DNA of 38,123 nucleotides from JAWWAH01 sp033721415 (GTDB lineage: Bacteria > Patescibacteriota > Minisyncoccia > Spechtbacterales > 2-12-FULL-38-22), in the NCBI GenBank assembly GCA_033721415.1, contig JAWWAH010000002.1:1-38123 (forward strand). Direction: 5' to 3'. Below the pieces are notes generated by a model, which saw only the letters and a program-made list of their open reading frames with translations, ran no database searches and had not been told where the DNA came from. Position 1 is the first letter of the stretch. The number at the start of each line of letters is the position of its first letter. A program made the position numbers and the translations under genes. This document shows, piece after piece, positions 14,076 through 21,682 of the stretch.

Positions 14076-14537
14076 ATGCCAATACTTCCACACGTATTTA
14101 AAAAAGGACAAAAAAAAGAAGCAAAAAATGACCAGAGCATTAGAGAAAAGCAGAAAAAGCAAGCAGCACAAGAGAAAGATAAAAAAGAAATTTCTAGCAG
14201 TGACAAGAAGACAAAGAAAAAAAGAGCTTCTTCTTCAGTAAAATCAGATAGAGCACACGCTGCCTACCGTGTTTTAGTAAGGCCACATATATCTGAAAAG
14301 AGTGTTTCCAGAAATAATGACGGAAAGTATGTGTTTGAGATTTATCCTGGATCAAATAAAAATGAGATAGCGCAGGCGGTCGAGGAAGCTTACGGTGTTA
14401 AGGTAGATAGTGTTAACAAGATAAAAACACATCAAAAAACTAAGCGATACAGATTCCAACAAGGTACTTCTACAAGATTAGACAAAGCAGTTGTTACGCT
14501 TAAGAAGGGCCAAGAAATAGAGGTATTACCTCATTAA
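14076..14537 (+). CDS. rplW: Ribosomal protein L23 (uL23) with long basic N-terminus
   Basis: 153 residues, while normal L23 is about 95-100. The L23 core begins near residue 63 (A-H-A-A-Y-R-V-L-V-R-P-H-I-S-E-K-S) and runs to the C-terminus (K-K-G-Q-E-I-E-V-L). The first 60 residues are Lys/Gln/Ser-rich, probably disordered, beginning M-P-I-L-P-H-V-F-K-K-G. No later ATG or GTG would start the core more naturally, so the extension appears real. L23 sits at the tunnel exit and docks trigger factor and SRP. Confidence 0.94.
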   Translation: MPILPHVFKKGQKKEAKNDQSIREKQKKQAAQEKDKKEISSSDKKTKKKRASSSVKSDRAHAAYRVLVRPHISEKSVSRNNDGKYVFEIYPGSNKNEIAQAVEEAYGVKVDSVNKIKTHQKTKRYRFQQGTSTRLDKAVVTLKKGQEIEVLPH

Positions 14538-14567
14538 TAATAAATTTTATTCAACTAATTAAAGATT

Positions 14568-15407
14568 ATGGGTGTAAAAAGAAAAAAACCAACAACTCCA
14601 GGACAGAGAGATATGGTTTCTCCCGATTATAGCGGATTAACCAAGAAGAAGCCAGAAAAAAATCTGACTAAATCTGTGCACAGAAAAAAAGGTAGAAGCC
14701 ATGGTAAGATTACTGTTCGGCACAGAGGAGGAGGATCAAAAAGACTCTATAGAGAGATAGATTTTAAGCAAGATAAAACAGGAGAAGATCTTACGGTTAT
14801 GGCTTTGGAATATGATCCAAACAGAAGTGCTTTTATAGCGCTTGTAAGAAATCAGCATGGAGTAAAGAAGTATATATTAGCACATGAAGGCGCAAAGGTA
14901 GGAGACGTTTTGAAGGTTGATGAAAAACTCCCTCCTAAAAAGGGAAATAGAATGAAGTTAGGCAATGTTCCTGTTGGTACATTTGTTCACAATATAGAAA
15001 TCAAGCCAGGAAGAGGTGGGCAGATGGCTCGTTCAGCCGGATCTTATGCGAAAGTTATTGCTCATGATGCAGGACAAACCCAGTTGGTAATGCCTTCTAC
15101 AGAAGTTAGAGTTGTTTCAAGCCAAGGATTTGCAACCGTGGGTACTGTTTCTCACAGTTCTCATCGCGAAGAAGTTGTAGGAAAAGCAGGAAAGAATAGG
15201 CATCGAGGCAGAAGACCTAGTGTACGCGGTTCTGCTATGAATCCCGTTGATCACCCTCATGGAGGAGGTGAAGGCAAGGCACCAATCGGATTAAAACACC
15301 CAAAAACACCTTGGGGTAAAAATGCTTATGGAGTAAAGACAAGAAAAAGAAATAAGTATTCAAATAGGCACATAATTAAACGTAGAAAGAAAAAGAAGAA
15401 AAAATAA
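14568..15407 (+). CDS. rplB: Ribosomal protein L2 (uL2)
   Basis: 279 residues, normal length. Motifs seen: G-R-S-H-G-K-I-T-V-R-H-R-G-G-G-S-K-R and M-N-P-V-D-H-P-H-G-G-G-E-G, which includes the conserved His near the peptidyl-transferase centre. The C-terminus is a run of Lys/Arg. It lies 30 bases after rplW, with rpsS 12 bases downstream. Confidence 0.97.
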   Translation: MGVKRKKPTTPGQRDMVSPDYSGLTKKKPEKNLTKSVHRKKGRSHGKITVRHRGGGSKRLYREIDFKQDKTGEDLTVMALEYDPNRSAFIALVRNQHGVKKYILAHEGAKVGDVLKVDEKLPPKKGNRMKLGNVPVGTFVHNIEIKPGRGGQMARSAGSYAKVIAHDAGQTQLVMPSTEVRVVSSQGFATVGTVSHSSHREEVVGKAGKNRHRGRRPSVRGSAMNPVDHPHGGGEGKAPIGLKHPKTPWGKNAYGVKTRKRNKYSNRHIIKRRKKKKKK

Positions 15408-15419
15408 TAAGATAATAAT

Positions 15420-15704
15420 ATGTCAAGATCACTAAAGAAAGGTCCATATGTGGACGAAAAACTTCTCAAGAAGATGGAAAACATAAAATCAGGAGATAAG
15501 ACCGTTATTAAGACATGGTCCAGATCTTCCACTATTACACCTGAAATGGTGGGATATACTTTTGGAGTTCACAATGGTAGAGAGCACGTTCCCGTGTTTG
15601 TAACGGAAGATATGGTTGGGCATAAGTTGGGTGAATTTTCGCCTACACGTAAGTTTATTAGACACGGAGGAAAACTTCAGCAATCATTAGATAAAAGACC
15701 GTAA
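15420..15704 (+). CDS. rpsS: Ribosomal protein S19 (uS19)
   Basis: 94 residues, normal length: S-R-S-L-K-K-G-P-Y-V-D at the start, then W-S-R-S-S-T-I-T-P-E-M-V-G and V-G-H-K-L-G-E-F-S-P-T-R. S19 is in the 30S head near the A-site finger contact. It lies in the standard rplB-rpsS-rplV order. Confidence 0.97.
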   Translation: MSRSLKKGPYVDEKLLKKMENIKSGDKTVIKTWSRSSTITPEMVGYTFGVHNGREHVPVFVTEDMVGHKLGEFSPTRKFIRHGGKLQQSLDKRP

Positions 15705-15723
15705 AAAGAAATTATAAAAAAAC

Positions 15724-16116
15724 ATGAAAGAGTATAAAGCAAAATTATCATATTTGAGAATATCGCCAAGAAAGACTAGATTAGTTGCCGATCTTATACG
15801 AGGAATGGATGTGCCAAATGCACGCTACCAGCTTGAGTTTTTACCCAAAAGGGGTTCTGTTCAAATGTTGAAACTTCTTAATTCTGCTGTTAGCAATGCT
15901 AAGGATATTGATAATGACATTGATGAAAAGAATTTATTTGTAAAAACTATAACTGTAGATCAGGGCCCTATGCTGAAGAGATACCAGCCAGTTGCCCGCG
16001 GAGCTGTTCATGAAATACAGAAAAAGACAAGCCATATAACTTTGATTCTCGGCGAGAAAAAAGCAAAAGAAAATAAAAATAAGAAAAAAGAAAAAGCTAA
16101 AACAGCTAAATCGTAA
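15724..16116 (+). CDS. rplV: Ribosomal protein L22 (uL22)
   Basis: 130 residues. The core (Y-L-R-I-S-P-R-K-T-R-L-V-A-D, then the tunnel hairpin with V-D-Q-G-P-M-L-K-R-Y-Q-P-V-A-R-G) is normal to about residue 111. A Lys-rich tail (K-A-K-E-N-K-N-K-K-K-E-K-A-K) follows. L22's hairpin lines the exit tunnel, where macrolides bind. It is followed by rpsC after 9 bases. Confidence 0.96.
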   Translation: MKEYKAKLSYLRISPRKTRLVADLIRGMDVPNARYQLEFLPKRGSVQMLKLLNSAVSNAKDIDNDIDEKNLFVKTITVDQGPMLKRYQPVARGAVHEIQKKTSHITLILGEKKAKENKNKKKEKAKTAKS

Positions 16117-16125
16117 TATTATATT

Positions 16126-16812
16126 ATGACACATAAAGTACATCCATTAAGCCATAGATTAACCGTAGTTAAGGACTGGAGGTCTAGATGGTTTGATCGT
16201 AAAAATTATCAGGAAAATCTTCAGCAAGATTATCTTATCAGGGACCACATTCTCAACAAGTATAAGAGTGCAGGTATTGCAGATGTAGAGATTGAAAGAT
16301 TTACCAGAGAAATGCTTATAGTAATCTATACATCTCGCCCAGGTATATTAATAGGAAGAGGCGGATCTGGTATAGAAGAAATGAAAAACAATATTTTAAG
16401 AATATTGAGAAGAAGTATACGTAAAAAGTCTCATTCTATATTAAAAAAAGAAGAGCAAGCATCAATTCCGCAAATTAGAATAGATGTTAGAGAGGTTAGA
16501 GAAACTGATTCTCACGCACGCCTTGTGGCGCAAAATATAGCAGAACAACTTGAAAGGCGGATGCCATTTAGAAGAGCTATAAAGAGATCGCTAGGTAGGG
16601 TTATGTCTAACAAAGATGTAGAGGGCGTAAAAATATTAGTTAAAGGTAGATTAAATGGAGCAGAAATGGCTAGAACAGAATTTGTAAAAGAGGGTAATTT
16701 ACCGCTTCAAACATTGCGAGCAGATATAGATTATGCTCAAGTTGAAGCTGTTACTAAATACGGCGTGATAGGGGTGAAGGTATGGGTATATAGAGGAGAA
16801 AAATTAGAATAA
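16126..16812 (+). CDS. rpsC: Ribosomal protein S3 (uS3)
   Basis: 228 residues, normal length. The start M-T-H-K-V-H-P-L-S-H-R-L is the usual one. The KH domain has G-R-G-G-S-G-I-E-E-M at its GXXG loop. The C-terminal domain has G-R-L-N-G-A-E-M-A-R-T-E. S3 helps form the mRNA entry pore and its helicase activity. It lies between rplV and rplP as usual. Confidence 0.97.
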   Translation: MTHKVHPLSHRLTVVKDWRSRWFDRKNYQENLQQDYLIRDHILNKYKSAGIADVEIERFTREMLIVIYTSRPGILIGRGGSGIEEMKNNILRILRRSIRKKSHSILKKEEQASIPQIRIDVREVRETDSHARLVAQNIAEQLERRMPFRRAIKRSLGRVMSNKDVEGVKILVKGRLNGAEMARTEFVKEGNLPLQTLRADIDYAQVEAVTKYGVIGVKVWVYRGEKLE

Positions 16813-16835
16813 TTTTTTAACATAGAAATAAAAAC

Positions 16836-17246
16836 ATGTTAATTCCCAAAAAAGTAAAACATAGAAAGTGGTGGAAAGGGCGAAAAAGGACGTCTGTTGC
16901 TTCTCGTGGGACAACCTTAAGCTTCGGAAAATACGGATTACAGGTTGCATCTGGAGAAGCTTGGATAACTTCACGGCAAATAGAAGCAGCAAGAAGGTCT
17001 ATTAGTCGCTATATAAAGCGTGGAGGAAAAGTATGGATTCGCGTATTCCCAGATAAGCCTGTTACGAGAAAAGGGCAAGAAGTTCCTATGGGTGGAGGAA
17101 AAGGATCGGTTGACCATTTTGTATTTCCAGTGTATCCTGGTAGAGTTCTGTTCGAATTAGATGGTGTAGACGAGGAGATAGCAAAAGAGGCTATGAGAAG
17201 AGCTGGGTATAAACTACCCGTAAAAACTAAATTTATAAAACGATAA
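16836..17246 (+). CDS. rplP: Ribosomal protein L16 (uL16)
   Basis: 136 residues, normal length. Signatures are M-L-I-P-K-K-V-K-H-R-K at the start, then I-T-S-R-Q-I-E-A-A-R-R, W-I-R-V-F-P-D-K-P-V-T and M-G-G-G-K-G. L16 organises the A-site region of 23S rRNA. Rpm C follows after only 5 bases. Confidence 0.97.
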   Translation: MLIPKKVKHRKWWKGRKRTSVASRGTTLSFGKYGLQVASGEAWITSRQIEAARRSISRYIKRGGKVWIRVFPDKPVTRKGQEVPMGGGKGSVDHFVFPVYPGRVLFELDGVDEEIAKEAMRRAGYKLPVKTKFIKR

Positions 17247-17251
17247 GCAAG

Positions 17252-17452
17252 ATGAAAGCCAAAGAATTAAGGAAAAAGTCAGAAACAGAATTATTGAAAC
17301 TACTTCAAGATAAAAGATCACAAGTAGTTAATTTTAAGATAAATATTTCTTCTGGAAATGTTACAAATGTACGCGAGATACGCCAAACGAAGAAAGATAT
17401 AGCTCGCATTCAAACAGTACTAAATGCACGAGATGGCGAAGATGAAAAATAA
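17252..17452 (+). CDS. rpmC: Ribosomal protein L29 (uL29)
   Basis: 66 residues, two helices as usual: M-K-A-K-E-L-R-K-K-S, then V-R-E-I-R-Q-T-K-K-D-I-A-R-I-Q-T. L29 sits next to L23 at the tunnel exit. It occupies its standard place between rplP and rpsQ. Confidence 0.94.
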   Translation: MKAKELRKKSETELLKLLQDKRSQVVNFKINISSGNVTNVREIRQTKKDIARIQTVLNARDGEDEK

Positions 17453-17466
17453 TATAATAATATAAA

Positions 17467-17751
17467 ATGGCAAAAGCAAAAGAAAAAAATAAAGAAATAT
17501 CCACAGAATCTGTAGTACGTAGAAAAAAATTACAGGGCAAGGTGGTTTCGGATAAGATGCAAGACACTGTGGTAGTGGTTGTTGATAGAATTGTTGCACA
17601 TCCTATATACAAAAAAAGAAGAGCTATATCAAAGAAATATAAAGCTCACTGCAAGACAGGAGAATATAGTGTCGGAGATAGGGTTGAAATAGAGGAAGCC
17701 AAGCCGATTTCTAAAAATAAAAAGTGGAAAGTTGTAAAAAAGATAGGATAA
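17467..17751 (+). CDS. rpsQ: Ribosomal protein S17 (uS17)
   Basis: 94 residues. A Lys/Glu-rich N-terminus of about 20 residues precedes the OB-fold core (L-Q-G-K-V-V-S-D-K-M-Q-D-T-V-V-V-V-V). Further motifs are V-G-D-R-V-E-I-E-E and P-I-S-K-N-K-K-W. It is an early 30S assembly protein and overlaps nothing; rplN starts 6 bases on. Confidence 0.96.
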   Translation: MAKAKEKNKEISTESVVRRKKLQGKVVSDKMQDTVVVVVDRIVAHPIYKKRRAISKKYKAHCKTGEYSVGDRVEIEEAKPISKNKKWKVVKKIG

Positions 17752-17757
17752 AAAAAT

Positions 17758-18123
17758 ATGATACAGAATCAGACAAAATTAAAAGTTGCAGATAACTCCG
17801 GAGCTAAGGAGATCTTGTGCATTCGTCCACTTGGAGGAAGCAGAAGGCGCTATGCTCAAATAGGCGATATTATTGTTGCTTCAGTTAAGAAGGCAGAGCC
17901 ACGTCGCCCAGTTAAGAAGAAAGATGTAGTCAGAGCGGTTGTAGTTCGCCAAAGAAAACCTTTTAGAAGAAAAGATGGTTCTTATATATCTTTTGATGAT
18001 AATGCAGCAGTAATTTTAGATGGAAGCAACCCACGAGGAGGTAGAATTTTTGGCCCAATTCCTAGAGAAATCAAGCAGAGAGGCTATAATAAGATAGCTT
18101 CACTAGCAAAGGAAGTTTTATAA
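17758..18123 (+). CDS. rplN: Ribosomal protein L14 (uL14)
   Basis: 121 residues, normal. The start M-I-Q-N-Q-T-K-L-K-V-A-D-N-S-G-A-K and the later N-P-R-G-G-R-I-F-G-P-I-P-R-E are invariant family features. L14 forms intersubunit bridges with 16S rRNA. It starts the spc-type half, with rplX 5 bases downstream. Confidence 0.97.
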   Translation: MIQNQTKLKVADNSGAKEILCIRPLGGSRRRYAQIGDIIVASVKKAEPRRPVKKKDVVRAVVVRQRKPFRRKDGSYISFDDNAAVILDGSNPRGGRIFGPIPREIKQRGYNKIASLAKEVL

Positions 18124-18128
18124 AAATT

Positions 18129-18440
18129 ATGAAAATAAAAACAGGAGACAAGGTATTAATAACAAATGGAAAAAACCGCGGAAAGACCGGAAAGGTTACC
18201 CATGTATTACCAGAAGAGAATAGAGTTGTAGTAGATGGAGTAAATATGCAAAAAAAGCATGTACGACCAAAAAAGCAGGGCGAGCAAGGACAGATAGTTG
18301 AGGTAGCTTCACCCATAGCTGCATCTAATGCAAAGTTGATTTGCACAAAGTGTGATAAACCAACACGCGTAGGATATAAAATTGAGGGTGGAGAAAAATA
18401 TCGTATATGTAAAAGGTGCGGAAAGACTGTTAATAAATAA
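18129..18440 (+). CDS. rplX: Ribosomal protein L24 (uL24), zinc-ribbon form
   Basis: 103 residues. The KOW motif (K-I-K-T-G-D-K-V-L-I-T-N-G-K-N-R-G-K-T-G-K-V) is followed by K-K-H-V-R-P. The C-terminal half holds two C-x-x-C pairs (I-C-T-K-C-D-K and R-I-C-K-R-C-G-K), a zinc-ribbon extension seen in many bacterial L24. L24 is one of the two 50S assembly initiators with L3. Confidence 0.96.
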   Translation: MKIKTGDKVLITNGKNRGKTGKVTHVLPEENRVVVDGVNMQKKHVRPKKQGEQGQIVEVASPIAASNAKLICTKCDKPTRVGYKIEGGEKYRICKRCGKTVNK

Positions 18441-18445
18441 TAAAC

Positions 18446-19030
18446 ATGAGTGAAGTTTTAGATCTACAAGCAAAATATACAAAAGAAATAAGACCCGAGC
18501 TTTCAAAAGAGCTAGGGGGGTTAAATGTGCACGATACTCCAAGACTTGATAAGGTTGTTATAAATTCCGGAATAGGAAAGATAGTAAACGTGCGCAGAGC
18601 TAAGTCCACTGGCCAACAAACAGAAGAGGAGATGGTAGAGGATATTATAGAGGGAATTGCATTAATAGCAGGACAGCGCCCACACTTAATTCGCGCAAGA
18701 AAGTCAATTTCAGGATTTAAGTTAAGAGAAGGAACAGCAACCGGCCTTAGAGTAACACTGCGCGGGAAAAAGATGTATGACTTTGTTGCAAGACTAAATA
18801 ACGTGGCATTACCCAGAATGAGAGACTTCAGAGGAATCAAGGTTAAGGCAGTAGACCAGAATGGAAATTTGACAATAGGTGTAAAAGAGAGTAGTATCTT
18901 CCCTGAGGTGCCACCCAGTAATAAGCAGTGGGGATTGCAGGTAACTCTTGTTACGAACACAGAGGACAGAAAGGAGGCGTTAGAATTATTTAGGAAGTTG
19001 GGGGTTCCTCTTCAGAAAGAAGAAAAATAA
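18446..19030 (+). CDS. rplE: Ribosomal protein L5 (uL5)
   Basis: 194 residues, near normal (about 180). Conserved blocks: L-D-K-V-V-I-N-S-G-I-G, then G-Q-R-P-H-L-I-R-A-R-K-S-I-S-G-F-K-L-R-E-G and L-P-R-M-R-D-F-R-G. L5 binds 5S rRNA and contacts P-site tRNA. It is 5 bases after rplX and 9 before rpsN. Confidence 0.97.
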   Translation: MSEVLDLQAKYTKEIRPELSKELGGLNVHDTPRLDKVVINSGIGKIVNVRRAKSTGQQTEEEMVEDIIEGIALIAGQRPHLIRARKSISGFKLREGTATGLRVTLRGKKMYDFVARLNNVALPRMRDFRGIKVKAVDQNGNLTIGVKESSIFPEVPPSNKQWGLQVTLVTNTEDRKEALELFRKLGVPLQKEEK

Positions 19031-19039
19031 ATTTTAATT

Positions 19040-19225
19040 ATGGCAAAAAAATCACAAATCGCAAAATCATATAAAAAACCTAAATTCATGACAAGAAGAG
19101 TTCGTCGTTGTTTTCGATGTGGAAGAGCGCGCGGATATATGAGAGATTTTGATCTTTGTAGAATTTGTTTTAGAGAATTAGCAAATAAAGGAGAACTTCC
19201 TGGAGTTAGGAAGTCATCTTGGTAA
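19040..19225 (+). CDS. rpsN: Ribosomal protein S14 type Z (uS14)
   Basis: 61 residues, the short zinc form: C-F-R-C-G-R and C-R-I-C-F-R-E-L-A give the four zinc ligands, and G-V-R-K-S-S-W is the standard C-terminus. It belongs to the 30S head. Only 4 bases separate it from rpsH. Confidence 0.97.
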   Translation: MAKKSQIAKSYKKPKFMTRRVRRCFRCGRARGYMRDFDLCRICFRELANKGELPGVRKSSW

Positions 19226-19229
19226 AAAT

Positions 19230-19616
19230 ATGGATCCAATAGCAGACATGCTTACAATTATAAGAAATGGACAAGCCGTTGGTCGCGACACGGTAAAGAT
19301 TTCTTATTCAAATATTAAGTTTAATTTGGCAAAGATATTCGAAAGAGAGGGATTTATTCAAAAAGCTGAAAAGAAGGGTAGTAGCCAGAAACCAGTCTTG
19401 ATACTAACTTTAAAGTATATGGAAGATAGGCCAAAAATAACTGCGCTTAAGAGAGTTAGTAAACCTGGCCAACGTATATATAAAAAACATAATGAAATTA
19501 ATAAAATAAAAGGAGGTTATGGTGAATCCATAATATCCACCCCTAAGGGCCTTATGACAGGAGAAGAAGCTCGAAAGAATAAGGTTGGGGGAGAATATAT
19601 TTGTGAAATTTGGTAA
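19230..19616 (+). CDS. rpsH: Ribosomal protein S8 (uS8)
   Basis: 128 residues, normal. It starts M-D-P-I-A-D-M-L-T-I-I-R-N-G and ends G-G-E-Y-I-C-E-I-W. The middle has R-V-S-K-P-G-Q-R-I-Y and the C-terminal G-E-S-I-I-S-T-P-K-G-L-M-T. S8 binds 16S helix 21. In other bacteria it also represses the spc mRNA near rplE. I see no obvious helix-21 mimic here. Confidence 0.97.
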   Translation: MDPIADMLTIIRNGQAVGRDTVKISYSNIKFNLAKIFEREGFIQKAEKKGSSQKPVLILTLKYMEDRPKITALKRVSKPGQRIYKKHNEINKIKGGYGESIISTPKGLMTGEEARKNKVGGEYICEIW

Positions 19617-19620
19617 TAAT

Positions 19621-20169
19621 ATGAGTAGAATAGGCAAACAACCAATAGAAGTACCAGATAAGGTAAACATTACTATCGACGGAGAAAATGTCTTGGTTAA
19701 AGGACCATTAGGCGAGTTATCTGTGGATGTGCCATCAGTTTTATCTGTTAAGCAGGAGGATAATCTCCTTACTGTTGAGGTTGGAAAGAAATCATCTCGT
19801 ACACCAGCTTTGTGGGGCCTTTATAGATCCCTATTGAATAATATGGTAAAGGGTGTTTCTAAGGGATTTGAGAAAAAGCTTCAAATTGAGGGAGTTGGAT
19901 ATAGAGCAGAAACACAGGGCAACAAGATAGTTCTAAATTTGGGCTATTCTCATCCAATAGAAATGGAAGTTCCTGAAGGCATCAAGGTTGAGGTAGAAAA
20001 ATCCACAATAACAGTTTCTGGAGCAGATAAACAGTTAGTGGGTCAATTTGCAGCTGATATTCGTAGCAAGAGAAAGCCTGAGCCATATAAAGGAAAAGGT
20101 ATACGCTACGAAAACGAACACGTTAGAAGAAAAGCAGGTAAGCGAGCTGTTGGTACGGCAGGCGCATAA
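19621..20169 (+). CDS. rplF: Ribosomal protein L6 (uL6)
   Basis: 182 residues from ATG 19621 (M-S-R-I-G-K-Q-P-I-E-V-P), the family start, 4 bases after the rpsH stop. An upstream in-frame ATG-less extension into rpsH is not credible. The two L6 domains end with the signature P-E-P-Y-K-G-K-G-I-R-Y. L6 sits near the factor-binding site of the 50S. Confidence 0.97.
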   Translation: MSRIGKQPIEVPDKVNITIDGENVLVKGPLGELSVDVPSVLSVKQEDNLLTVEVGKKSSRTPALWGLYRSLLNNMVKGVSKGFEKKLQIEGVGYRAETQGNKIVLNLGYSHPIEMEVPEGIKVEVEKSTITVSGADKQLVGQFAADIRSKRKPEPYKGKGIRYENEHVRRKAGKRAVGTAGA

Positions 20170-20193
20170 TTTATACTGTAATTTAAGTTAATC

Positions 20194-20544
20194 ATGGCAA
20201 AGATAAAAACAAGCAAAAGAAAATTACGACATAGAAGGGTTAGGGGTAGGGTTTCAGGAACTATTCAACGCCCTAGGCTTTTTGTGTTTAAGTCAAATAA
20301 GCATATTTACTGCGGTTTAGCGGATGATGTTTCTGGTAGGGTTTTACTATCTTATTCAGATATGAAACTCGGCAAAGATGTAAATAATACAAAAGAAACA
20401 GCAAAGAAAGTTGGAGAAGAGCTTGCTAAACTTGCGAAAAAAGAAGGATATAGAAAAGTAGTATTCGATCGAAGCGGGTATAGGTATCACGGCAAAGTTA
20501 AAGCCTTGGCTGATGGCGCAAGATCACAAGGATTAAAGTTTTAG
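20194..20544 (+). CDS. rplR: Ribosomal protein L18 (uL18)
   Basis: 116 residues, normal. It has R-H-R-R-V-R-G-R-V-S-G-T-I-Q-R-P-R-L-F-V-F-K-S-N-K-H-I and V-F-D-R-S-G-Y-R-Y-H-G-K-V-K-A-L-A. It binds 5S rRNA together with L5. It is followed by rpsE after 17 bases. Confidence 0.97.
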   Translation: MAKIKTSKRKLRHRRVRGRVSGTIQRPRLFVFKSNKHIYCGLADDVSGRVLLSYSDMKLGKDVNNTKETAKKVGEELAKLAKKEGYRKVVFDRSGYRYHGKVKALADGARSQGLKF

Positions 20545-20561
20545 TAATATATATATTCATA

Positions 20562-21224
20562 ATGGATAACAAAAAAAGATCAAATAATAATAAAGGAAGA
20601 GGCAGGGGCAGAAGAAGAGGCAATAGAAACAAAACTGTTTCTGAGTACGATCAGAAAGTTCTTGATATTGCACGAGTAGCACGTATGGTTGCAGGTGGAC
20701 GCAGATTTAACTTTAGAGCAACGGTAGTTGTTGGCAACAGAAAAGGAAAGGTAGGTATAGGAGTAGGAAAAGGAAGAGATGTTGCACTAGCCATTAATAA
20801 AGCTGTTAGTGCTGCAGAGAAAAATGTTATTAAAGTGCCTATGACCCCAGAAGGAACAATACCTTATGAAATAAAAGGCAAACAGACAGGCTCCGTTGTG
20901 TATCTGAAGCCAGCTCGACAAGGAAGAGGAATTATAGCTGGAGGAGCTGTAAGAGTCATCTGTGATCTTGCTGGATATAGCGATATAACAGCAAAGTTGT
21001 TATCAAGAAGCACAAACAAGCTAAATAACGCTTTAGCTACCGTTAATGCTCTTGAGAAAGTAAATTACGCACCTGAAGTTGCAGCTAAGCAAGAAGCAAA
21101 AAATTCAAAAAATTCAAAAAATAAAAAATCTACAAAGAAAGCTAAAGCGACTTCAAGTAAGAAAACCAAGACAAAAACAAGCAAAAAGAAGAAGGTTGCA
21201 AAAAAAGCAACTAAAGAAAAATAA
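20562..21224 (+). CDS. rpsE: Ribosomal protein S5 (uS5) with basic ends
   Basis: 220 residues versus about 165 normally. The N-terminus is an Arg/Gly/Asn-rich stretch (R-G-R-G-R-R-R-G-N-R-N). The S5 core runs from K-V-L-D-I-A-R-V-A-R-M to N-A-L-E-K-V. A tail of about 45 residues is nearly all Lys, Ser, Ala and Thr. S5 takes part in decoding accuracy and the mRNA entry tunnel. The next gene should be rpmD (L30), but rplO starts only 5 bases on. Confidence 0.96.
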   Translation: MDNKKRSNNNKGRGRGRRRGNRNKTVSEYDQKVLDIARVARMVAGGRRFNFRATVVVGNRKGKVGIGVGKGRDVALAINKAVSAAEKNVIKVPMTPEGTIPYEIKGKQTGSVVYLKPARQGRGIIAGGAVRVICDLAGYSDITAKLLSRSTNKLNNALATVNALEKVNYAPEVAAKQEAKNSKNSKNKKSTKKAKATSSKKTKTKTSKKKKVAKKATKEK

Positions 21225-21229
21225 TTACC

Positions 21230-21682
21230 ATGCAAGTACATAATTTAAAAAAACCAAAAAACCAAAAAAGAAAGCGAAGAGTTGGACGCGGAGGAGCTCG
21301 CGGAACATTTTCTGGGAGAGGAGTTAAGGGTCAAAAAGCTAGGGCAGGTGCTCGTATAAGGCCCGAAATTTGGGATTATATAACAAAGATTCCTAAACTT
21401 GCAGGACCTACAGCTAAGCAGGGGCAGCCTATGGGAGCTCAGAATCAGCGCCCAGTGTTTACCGTTAACCTCGAAGATATACAAAGCGTTGCAAAGAGTG
21501 GAGATGTTATTGATGTTGAATATCTGCTAAAGAACAATTTAGTGAGAAAGCATAAGGGTAAATTGCCAAGAGTTAAGGTTTTAGCAAAAGGTGATATTAA
21601 GAAAAAAGTAACCCTAGAAGGATTAGAATTTTCTAAAAGCGCTCGTGAAAAAGTAGAAGAGGCGGGTGGAGAAATAAAATAA
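21230..21682 (+). CDS. rplO: Ribosomal protein L15 (uL15)
   Basis: 150 residues, normal. It shows K-R-R-V-G-R-G-G-A-R-G-T-F-S-G-R-G-V-K-G-Q-K-A-R and ends with the helix A-R-E-K-V-E-E-A-G-G-E. It follows rpsE directly with no L30 in between. Its TAA shares one base with the ATG of secY. Confidence 0.97.
   Translation: MQVHNLKKPKNQKRKRRVGRGGARGTFSGRGVKGQKARAGARIRPEIWDYITKIPKLAGPTAKQGQPMGAQNQRPVFTVNLEDIQSVAKSGDVIDVEYLLKNNLVRKHKGKLPRVKVLAKGDIKKKVTLEGLEFSKSAREKVEEAGGEIK

Noticed and set aside
13495..14091. 198-codon open frame on the - strand opposite rplD
   Set aside because: It is antisense to a firmly identified L4 gene and its Phe/Ser-rich product is what Lys-rich codons give when reversed.
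18430..18960. 176-codon open frame on the - strand opposite rplE
   Set aside because: It lies fully inside the L5 gene in antisense and shows no domain.
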